64,000 nt of DNA from contig CAZFOY010000012.1 in NCBI GenBank assembly GCA_964520865.1, forward strand, positions 1 to 64,000, read 5' to 3'. The notes beneath the pieces were generated by a model that worked only from the letters and a program-made list of their open reading frames with translations, did not search any database and was not told the DNA's origin. The DNA comes from CAVQCT01 sp964520865. Its GTDB lineage: Bacteria > Zixibacteria > MSB-5A5 > GN15 > FEB-12. Both the position numbers and the translations under genes were made by a program. Below are positions 57,800 through 64,000 of this stretch, one piece after another; positions within the stretch are counted from its first letter, which is position 1; each line of letters begins with the position of its first letter.

Positions 57800-58564
57800 T
57801 TACTCGGACCTTCGAGCCGTCAACACAAGATCCCGGCCTGTCTTCTGAAAGGCCTGATCCATCCGGAGATTTCCGTACCGTTTCAGGCCGACAAAACCGC
57901 TCCGACGAACGGCGGCTTCGACTTGATTGACCGTAAAATTGTCGAATTCATGCCTGAAGACTTCCAACTTGACCGGCGATCTCGAAAGATCCGCCCGCGT
58001 TACATAGAGATTGATCCGTTTGCCAAGCCGCTCGGAGAATCTTTCGTATACGATTTCTCCTGCTTTAGTCGCCTTGATTGGAAACAGCTGACCTTCGGCC
58101 ATCGACACATAGTTAAGCAACTGAATGACAAGATAGCCACCCGGTTTCAGGCAACGGTTGAATCCGGCGAGAGCTTCGCGAAGCCCCTTCTGATTTCCAA
58201 CACCGGTTATCGCGTTGGCGAGACATACTATCAGATCAAACTTCTCTGTCAGCGCAATGGGCAGTTTTTCGAATTGACCGTACTTGAAGGTCAGCTTGCC
58301 CTTGAGGACTCCGAACTTCTTCTTCGCGAAAGCGAGCATCGGTCTCGACCGATCCAATCCGACAGCATAGACACCTTTTCGAGCAAAGAGCGAACTGGTC
58401 AGCCCGGTCGCACAGCCGGCATCGAGGACAGCCGTCGACCGGAAGCGGGCAATCAGGGCGTCGACTTCCTTGCCGTGCGGCACCGCTCGGGCATCGGCAC
58501 CGGTGAGGGCGTCATACTCCTCCGGATATGTCTCGAAGAATGATTTGGTCGTTCGTTTTGCCAA
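57800..58564 (-). CDS. Class I SAM-dependent methyltransferase
   Basis: This 254-residue cytoplasmic enzyme has the SAM-binding motif VLDAGCATGLTSSLFA at residues 45-60, then VGLDRSRPMLAFAKKKF, FDLIVCLANAITGV near 113 and LKPGGYLVIQLLNYV near 145. That is the order of class I methyltransferases acting on small molecules. The substrate cannot be told. The next gene upstream is unrelated in function. Confidence 0.88.
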   Translation of the reverse strand: MAKRTTKSFFETYPEEYDALTGADARAVPHGKEVDALIARFRSTAVLDAGCATGLTSSLFARKGVYAVGLDRSRPMLAFAKKKFGVLKGKLTFKYGQFEKLPIALTEKFDLIVCLANAITGVGNQKGLREALAGFNRCLKPGGYLVIQLLNYVSMAEGQLFPIKATKAGEIVYERFSERLGKRINLYVTRADLSRSPVKLEVFRHEFDNFTVNQVEAAVRRSGFVGLKRYGNLRMDQAFQKTGRDLVLTARRSE

Positions 58565-58650
58565 GGATACGCCTCCTGACTCATTTAGACAGTTAGATTG
58601 AGAAGAACGTCAGCAAGTGACGACAGGTTCACGGAAAATTCAAACGGTGA

Positions 58651-59709
58651 CTACGGCATCGGATGAGTATACTGCCCTTTCTCAACCGCCGTCATATGGT
58701 GCCGGTATTCCGGTGTGGAAATATCGTTCTGCCAGGGACCGAAAAGCTTGAAGGACAGCAGACTTCCCCAGAACACCAGGATGAGTATAGCAACCCACCT
58801 GACTCTGGAAACAGGACGTTTCTTCGAGATCAAATGTACCTGCAAAGTTTCGCTCACCGGACAGCTGTCGACACACGCCATGCACCCACTGCACTCGTCG
58901 GAACGGACCTCACGAATCTTGTCCACCTGGATGAAAGCCGGGCAGACTCTGGAGCAGGCTGAGCAATCGATGCAGCTTTTCTCGTTGCGGATGATGCGGG
59001 TCGGAGATATGAAATTTAGAAGGCCGAGCAAGCCGCCATAGGGACAAAGATACCTGCACCAGAATCCCCTCAGAACGAGCGAGAGGACGAAGAGCGAAGC
59101 GATAACAATCAGCGCTGTGGGACTAATTTCGGCAAAAAACCTCAGCATGAGAATATCTGCGACTTTGTTGTAGTTGGAATAGAGAAAAGACTTGATCGAT
59201 GCCGGAGTCATCATGATGAACACGGCATAAATGAAGAAGGCGAGCAGAATATACTTGAGCGATCTGAGCGGATAATCGAGCCATCGCGGAGCCTTCAGGC
59301 GTCGGCGAAAAATCTTATCCGAGATATCCCCGAGGAGTTCCGAAATGAACCCGATCGGACAGACCCAGGAGCAGAATCCCTTCTTGAACAGCCAAGCGGT
59401 TAACAGAATCACAGTGAATATTATCAACCCGGACGGGTGAATTCCGTTCACGATTCCGGTATTCAACCAATACCGCAGGGAAACGAGCGAACTTATCGGC
59501 AGCCAGCCTTCGACCCCTGGAGGCCGGGAAATAATCTCGGCCGCTCCCTGGCTTCCGATGTATCTGACGAATAGATAGAATTGAACACCGATCCAGATAT
59601 TCACGACCAGTGAAAATAGCTGGCTGTAGAATCTATATTTCTGAACCGACTTTCTCTCGTTCCTTCTCAGGACTCTTCCCGGCTCCACTCGCGTTGCTGT
59701 CTTTGCCAT
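58651..59709 (-). CDS. NapH/NosR-like polyferredoxin membrane protein
   Basis: I chose the ATG at 59709, which has AGGACAGGATT before it; this gives 352 residues. Five membrane segments carry two cytoplasmic CxxxCP motifs (FCSWVCPIG near 115 and WCRYLCPYG near 217). Then two 4Fe-4S motifs follow: CIDCSACSRVCP and CSGCMACVDSCP. This is the NapH/NosR/CcoG-like plan, which moves electrons from the quinone pool to a periplasmic reductase. No partner reductase lies nearby. An FNR/DNR-like box is centred about 60 bases before the start, suggesting anaerobic or NO-linked control. Confidence 0.88.
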   Translation of the reverse strand: MAKTATRVEPGRVLRRNERKSVQKYRFYSQLFSLVVNIWIGVQFYLFVRYIGSQGAAEIISRPPGVEGWLPISSLVSLRYWLNTGIVNGIHPSGLIIFTVILLTAWLFKKGFCSWVCPIGFISELLGDISDKIFRRRLKAPRWLDYPLRSLKYILLAFFIYAVFIMMTPASIKSFLYSNYNKVADILMLRFFAEISPTALIVIASLFVLSLVLRGFWCRYLCPYGGLLGLLNFISPTRIIRNEKSCIDCSACSRVCPAFIQVDKIREVRSDECSGCMACVDSCPVSETLQVHLISKKRPVSRVRWVAILILVFWGSLLSFKLFGPWQNDISTPEYRHHMTAVEKGQYTHPMP

Positions 59710-59760
59710 AATCCTGTCCTTTCCTGTGCTTGCAAGGTCGGTAATAGCGTCAGGAAATGA

Positions 59761-59776
59761 CTTGATTTTAGTCAAG
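59761..59776 (-). promoter_or_regulatory. FNR/DNR-type operator candidate
   Basis: CTTGACTAAAATCAAG is a near-perfect palindrome (on the plus strand CTTGATTTTAGTCAAG) and fits TTGAC/T-N4-A/GTCAA, the site of FNR, DNR and related CRP-family regulators. It lies before the NapH-like gene, where such regulators are expected. Confidence 0.6.
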
Positions 59777-59802
59777 AGTGAAAGAAAATGACAGAAAAAT
59801 GC

Positions 59803-59837
59803 CGAGCGACCGGCAGGATTTTCCTGTTGGCCGCTCG
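59803..59837. repeat. Imperfect 16-bp stem-loop
   Basis: CGAGCGACCGGCAGGA pairs with TCCTGTTGGCCGCTCG with one mismatch and two G-U pairs around a TTT loop. It lies between the divergent NapH-like and symporter genes, where no terminator is needed. It could be a REP-like element. A GGGGTACCCC palindrome lies about 45 bases further on. Confidence 0.6.
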
Positions 59838-60020
59838 ATCGATCCTGAGCGTCCTAAGTCAGAGTCAAGTTCAGCATCCGGGGGGGTACCCCGACTGTAA
59901 ACAAGTCCTAATATCGCCGATCGCTTGTCGTGCAGTAGTTAGAAACTGCTTGCGCACAACCGCTTGAGTCCTTAATGTAACACTAATGAAGTCCCCTATC
60001 CCATCACAGCTCAGTAAACA

Positions 60021-61244
60021 ATGACTACCCGAGCCGGAAAATTCATTCTATTCGGAATGATTGTCGGGGCTGTCCTCGGCGCTCTCGGCGGATATCTGCT
60101 GAGTGGATTGTTTCTGGATATTCAGTTCCTTGGAACGATGTTCCTCAATGCCCTTAAGGTGGTCGTGGTTCCGCTGATCGTGGCCTCAATGATCATGGGT
60201 GTGGCATCTCTGGGAGACATCCGTCGACTTGGTCGCACAACCGCCAAGACGCTTGCCTACTATCTGGTCACGACCGGATTCGCGGTAATTATCGGAATCG
60301 TCCTGGTCAACATCATACAGCCGGGTCAGGGTGTGGACAATTTCGGCGCCTTCGTGCCGGACATCGTGGCACAGAGCCATCAGAAGACTTTGATCGACGT
60401 CATAGAGAGTCTCATTCCTTCGAACATCATCGATGCTGCAGCAAAGAACAGCATCCTCCCCCTCATTGTCTTTTCACTCGCATTTGGAGCCGTGCTAACC
60501 ACAATCGGCGAGAAAGGAAAGCCGGTAATCGCGTTTTTCGACGGTCTCAATCATGCGATCATGAAGCTGGTGACTTACATCATTTATTTTGCCCCGATCG
60601 GCGTCATGGCCCTCATCGGGGGGATCGTCGCTGAGAATCGCGGGTCGGTCGAACATTTGATCTCAAGTCTCGCCTGGTACACCGTCACCGTCATTGTCGG
60701 ACTGCTCATTCATGCCTTCATCGTGCTGCCGCTTATTCTGAAGGTCTACGCAAAGCGCAATCCTTTCGACTATTTCCTGAATATGGGAGAGGCACTCGCC
60801 ACCGCCTTTACCACCGCATCTTCTTCGGCCACCCTGCCGATCACGATGGAGTGCGTAGAGGAAAAGAACAAGGTTGACTCGCGGGCCTCGTCTTTTGTTC
60901 TGCCCCTGGGCGCAACGATCAACATGGACGGCACTGCGTTGTATGAAGCGGTTGCGGCGCTGTTTATCGCCCAGATCTACGGCATCGATCTTTCGATGGG
61001 GCAACAGATAATAATTTTCCTGACCGCGACCCTGGCCTCGATCGGAGCGGCCGGGATCCCCCATGCCGGAACGGTCACTATGGTATTCGTCCTGAGCGCG
61101 GTTGGTCTGCCGCTCGAAGGAATCGGGTTGATCTGGGCGGTTGACTGGTTTCTCGATCGTTGCCGCACGACCGTGAACGTCATGGGTGACTCGGTCGGGG
61201 CCGCCGTGATCGCTTCGACGCGCGAGTTCGGCGTCGATAATTGA
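60021..61244 (+). CDS. Dicarboxylate/amino acid:cation symporter (DAACS family)
   Basis: This 407-residue protein has eight membrane helices and two re-entrant hairpins. Hairpin 1 holds TTASSSATLPITMEC near residue 260, and helix 7 has INMDGTALYEAVAALFIAQ, the cation-binding NMDGT motif. Hairpin 2 has IGAAGIPHAGTVTM, and helix 8 has DRCRTTVNVMGDSVGA. The family takes up glutamate, aspartate or C4-dicarboxylates with Na+ or H+. Arg in DRCRT fits an anionic side chain. It is monocistronic. Confidence 0.94.
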   Translation: MTTRAGKFILFGMIVGAVLGALGGYLLSGLFLDIQFLGTMFLNALKVVVVPLIVASMIMGVASLGDIRRLGRTTAKTLAYYLVTTGFAVIIGIVLVNIIQPGQGVDNFGAFVPDIVAQSHQKTLIDVIESLIPSNIIDAAAKNSILPLIVFSLAFGAVLTTIGEKGKPVIAFFDGLNHAIMKLVTYIIYFAPIGVMALIGGIVAENRGSVEHLISSLAWYTVTVIVGLLIHAFIVLPLILKVYAKRNPFDYFLNMGEALATAFTTASSSATLPITMECVEEKNKVDSRASSFVLPLGATINMDGTALYEAVAALFIAQIYGIDLSMGQQIIIFLTATLASIGAAGIPHAGTVTMVFVLSAVGLPLEGIGLIWAVDWFLDRCRTTVNVMGDSVGAAVIASTREFGVDN

Positions 61245-61432
61245 TTGTATCCCTCCATTTTCGCATCCAGATCGATTAAAATCCGCTTGACCCCGGACTC
61301 GACTCCCGCTATGTTACCTTCAGTCCTTCCTTAAGATATGATTGAACGGCAAACGAGTTTGCGCCGGACAGCGCGCTGACCCGGGCAGGATTGTCAATTC
61401 TGCCAATGCGAATTCTTACAGGAGCCTACCTC

Positions 61433-62647
61433 ATGAAGAAACTGACATTGATGTCCGCGACGATGGTCGTGATTTGTACCTTCTCGAACGTACAGGCCAC
61501 TCGGCAAAAAGTAGATTTCACCCCCGGAAACAGCATTCAGAAGACTGTATTCAACCCTCCCGTTGCGCGAGCATCTTGCTTTCTGCGCCACTATGGCAAT
61601 TTCTTCTCCGGTTATGCTACGGGTCAGGCCCCGAACGATCGGATTGTCTCTTATTTTGACCCGTCCACCTGTGCGAGCCCGGCTCTTCCGTTCGAGATTC
61701 AGTCCGTGTCGTTTTCGCTGATCGGTTTTGTCGGCACACCCTGGCCGGTGGGCATGGATGTGGTTGTCTTCGAGCCTGCAGCCGGTTCTTCATGCTCCGG
61801 TCCGGGCACCGAGTTGTATCGCACGCATGTGTCTTGCGATCAGGCAGTCTTCGGCGCTCCGCAAATCGGAACGGTAAACGTTCCCTCAGGCTGGTGCGTG
61901 ACCGGGCCGGTGTACATTGGCGTTGAATACAATGACACGACCACCGGACCGTATCCATCGATGCTTTTCGACACCACTTCCGCACCCGATTCCTGCGACA
62001 ACTGGTACTACTACATGGGAGCGTGGTACGAATGGTTCGATTTCTGGAATAACCTCCCCGGCTATCCGCTGATCGGAGTCCTCGGAGAGACGAACTCCTC
62101 TGCCTGCTGTCCCGACGCCGATGGAGACGGTATCTGCGACGGAGTCGATAACTGTCCCAACACTCCCAACGTCTCGCAAGTTGACACTGATGCCGATGGT
62201 GCCGGGGATGCCTGCGACAATTGCCCCGCCATATCGAATCCCGGACAGGCCGATGCTGACGGCGATGGAATAGGGGACGTGTGTGACGCCTGTCCTTCCG
62301 ACCCGCTCAACGATCAAGACGGCGACGGCATCTGCGGAAACCTCGACAACTGCCCCGGGATCTACAACCCGCTTCAGGAAGACCTGAATTCCAACGGCAT
62401 CGGGGACTCGTGCGAAACCTGCTGTGTCGGAATCAGAGGAAATATCGACCGTGATCCGGCGGAATCGATCGATATCGTCGATCTGATCTATCTCGTCGAC
62501 TATCAGTTCGGTTCGCCGATCGGGCCGGTTCCACCCTGTCCGGCGGAAGCCGACGTAAACGGCGATGGCAACCTGGACGTGGCCGATCTGATCTACCTGG
62601 TCGATTACCAGTTCGGCTCGGGACCGCCGCCGGTCGCCTGTCCGTAA
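61433..62647 (+). CDS. Exported protein with TSP3 repeats and dockerin-like tail
   Basis: I chose the ATG at 61433 for CAGGAG 9 bases upstream and the signal peptide that follows (MKKLTLMSATMVVICTF, cleavage near VQA-TRQ), giving 404 residues. Residues 30-215 form an unknown beta-rich domain with several cysteines. Residues 220-335 hold about five thrombospondin type 3 calcium repeats (DADGDGIGDVCD). The C-terminus has CCVGIRGNIDRDP and two dockerin-like loops (DIVDLIYLVDYQFG, DVADLIYLVDYQFG). It has no catalytic motif that I recognise. Confidence 0.9.
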   Translation: MKKLTLMSATMVVICTFSNVQATRQKVDFTPGNSIQKTVFNPPVARASCFLRHYGNFFSGYATGQAPNDRIVSYFDPSTCASPALPFEIQSVSFSLIGFVGTPWPVGMDVVVFEPAAGSSCSGPGTELYRTHVSCDQAVFGAPQIGTVNVPSGWCVTGPVYIGVEYNDTTTGPYPSMLFDTTSAPDSCDNWYYYMGAWYEWFDFWNNLPGYPLIGVLGETNSSACCPDADGDGICDGVDNCPNTPNVSQVDTDADGAGDACDNCPAISNPGQADADGDGIGDVCDACPSDPLNDQDGDGICGNLDNCPGIYNPLQEDLNSNGIGDSCETCCVGIRGNIDRDPAESIDIVDLIYLVDYQFGSPIGPVPPCPAEADVNGDGNLDVADLIYLVDYQFGSGPPPVACP

Positions 62648-62882
62648 GATTGAATCGCCCGCAACTTCGTACCAACTCTCCCGTATTCAGCCATACGGTC
62701 ATGCGCCGGATGCTAACATGGGCTATATCGGGTCATAAAGTAAATTATTTCTGTTAATGTGATGCCGCCGGAGGAACCGACTTTTTATCTTTGTGTTACA
62801 GGATCAAGTCGGATCGCCGTCGGGCATTTCGGTTGAAACGACAGTGTGCTTGGACCAAAACCCTAAATATCAGGATAAATCG

Positions 62883-63968
62883 ATGAAAACAAGGTCAACG
62901 GTACTGCCTGTAGCTATATCTCTACTTCTCTCGACTGCGGCCCTTGCCCAGCAGCCGGTCCTCGTCAAGACGGATAACGTCAAGCGGATGGAGTTTTCTG
63001 ACCAGATCAGGCTGGTCGGGCGAACCGAAGCCTGGGTCGAGAGCAAACTGGTCGCAGAAATTGCCGGCCGGGTCGAGTCTATCGATGCCAACGAAGGTGT
63101 TTACGTGAAAAAGGGGGCGTCACTGGTTTCAATCGACGCCGACAAAATACGGCTCGACCTGGATTCGAAAAAGGCCGAGGCTGAGCAGGCCCGGCTGCGG
63201 GCCGATCTCGCTCAATCGCAACTAAAACGAGCTAAGGAACTTTTCGCAAAGACTTTGATATCACAGTCAGGCATGGACAGTGCTAACGCCTGGGCCGGTA
63301 TTTCGCAGGCCCAGTACGACCAGCTGAAGGCCGAGCAGGACAATCTGGCGCTTGATCTGCAACACTGCACAATCACCGCGCCGCAAAGCGGATACACCGG
63401 ACGGCGGCTTATTGAGGTTGGCGAGTGGGTCAACCCGGGTACGCCGGTCTACGAATTCATCGATCTGTCGCGCATTCGGGTGCGGGTCGATCTTCCCGAA
63501 CGGAATTTCGGCCATGTTAAAGTAGGCAGCCCGGTGGCGATCGAACTCTCCGGCGATAAAACCCCCGAGATGAAGGGCAAGGTAACCGGGATCGCACCCG
63601 CCGCCTCCGCGGAAACGCATACCTTCCCGGTGATTGTCGAAGTTCCCAATCCGGATGGCCGCCTCGGAGGCGGAATGCTTGTTCAGGCGACCCTCTCCCT
63701 CAACGACAAGTTCGAGAGCCTCGCCGTATCGAAAGATGCGGTGGTCCGCAACGGCGGGGGGACACAAGTATTTACCGTAGTCGATGGCAAAGCATCGCCG
63801 ATTTCCATCACTACTACCTCAACGCAAGGCGACATGGTTGCGGTCAAGTCCGACGCACTATCCGAAGGAATGCCGGTGGTTGTTCGCGGCAACGAACGAA
63901 TCTTCCCGGGCGCTCCGGTACAGATGATTGGAGCTACCGATGCTGCCAAGGGTCAGTCGGCCCAGTGA
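62883..63968 (+). CDS. RND-type efflux periplasmic adaptor (MFP)
   Basis: I chose the ATG at 62883 (361 residues) because it opens a signal peptide (MKTRSTVLPVAI, cleavage near ALA-QQP). The lipoyl halves (AEIAGRVESIDANEGVYVKKG and APQSGYTGRRLIEVGEWV) flank a helical hairpin at 85-150. The barrel and membrane-proximal domains follow (FPVIVEVPNPDG, FVVR-like VVVRGNERI). It differs from the adaptor at 22886. The pump it serves, probably an RND transporter, should begin just beyond the right edge. Confidence 0.92.
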   Translation: MKTRSTVLPVAISLLLSTAALAQQPVLVKTDNVKRMEFSDQIRLVGRTEAWVESKLVAEIAGRVESIDANEGVYVKKGASLVSIDADKIRLDLDSKKAEAEQARLRADLAQSQLKRAKELFAKTLISQSGMDSANAWAGISQAQYDQLKAEQDNLALDLQHCTITAPQSGYTGRRLIEVGEWVNPGTPVYEFIDLSRIRVRVDLPERNFGHVKVGSPVAIELSGDKTPEMKGKVTGIAPAASAETHTFPVIVEVPNPDGRLGGGMLVQATLSLNDKFESLAVSKDAVVRNGGGTQVFTVVDGKASPISITTTSTQGDMVAVKSDALSEGMPVVVRGNERIFPGAPVQMIGATDAAKGQSAQ

Positions 63969-64000
63969 TCTCACCGTTGATCTGAATATACAAACTGAAG

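Overview
The window is a chromosomal segment of a Gram-negative, diderm bacterium of the FCB superphylum. The best guess is candidate phylum Zixibacteria or a close relative. This is an inference from gene content: duplicated dockerin-like C-terminal repeats of the type DISDLIYLVDYMF, thrombospondin type 3 calcium repeats, GWxTD-domain proteins, PNPY-type C-terminal tails, DUF1573 proteins and TolC/MFP/MacB efflux genes. The code is standard (TGA is a genuine stop for gdhA and others), there are no insertion sequences, phage genes or CRISPR arrays, and ten Ns mark an assembly gap at 3153-3162.

Layout. 1-4.1 kb: partial gene, tRNA-Tyr and a minus-strand dTDP-sugar operon (rfbC, an NDP-sugar epimerase, rfbD, rfbA). 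4.1-8.8 kb: DUF4919 protein, tRNA-Phe, membrane protein, ROK glucokinase, histidyl-tRNA synthetase and an acyltransferase. 9-16.2 kb (plus strand): exported bleomycin-hydrolase-type peptidase, FAD-linked oxidase, glucose/sorbosone dehydrogenase-dockerin fusion, then three DUF1573 genes in a row. 16.2-30 kb (minus strand): SDR and two GWxTD genes, a six-gene efflux operon (YIP1, TolC, MFP, ATPase, two permeases), a membrane pyrophosphatase and a lipoprotein. 30-38 kb: zinc-ribbon/PEGA/TPR protein, two-CW protein, S9 peptidase, YjbQ, SPOR lipoprotein, cystathionine beta-synthase-like enzyme with a fourth DUF1573 protein, and a possible small RNA. 38-48 kb (minus strand): ferredoxin, large secreted carboxypeptidase, dockerin protein, tRNA-Cys and tRNA-Gly, membrane glycosyltransferase-like protein, glgA, galT and a GlmU-like protein. 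48-64 kb: HesB-like protein, gdhA, receiver/PPDK-type protein, large secreted protein, PrsW-like protein, methyltransferase, NapH-like iron-sulfur protein, dicarboxylate symporter, TSP3/dockerin protein and a second MFP whose partner pump lies beyond the window.

The main result is selenocysteine. Two genes carry an in-frame TGA exactly where a conserved Cys belongs, and each TGA is followed at the right distance by a hairpin with a 3-nt apical loop starting with G, as in bacterial SECIS elements. One is a HesB/IscA-like protein (48460-48783), a known selenoprotein family. The other is the third DUF1573 gene (15370-16119), an exported protein whose CxC motif becomes UxC. Three paralogues in this same window keep Cys at that position. 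I know of no description of DUF1573 selenoproteins, so this is the best candidate for a new one. Ordinary ORF calling breaks both genes.
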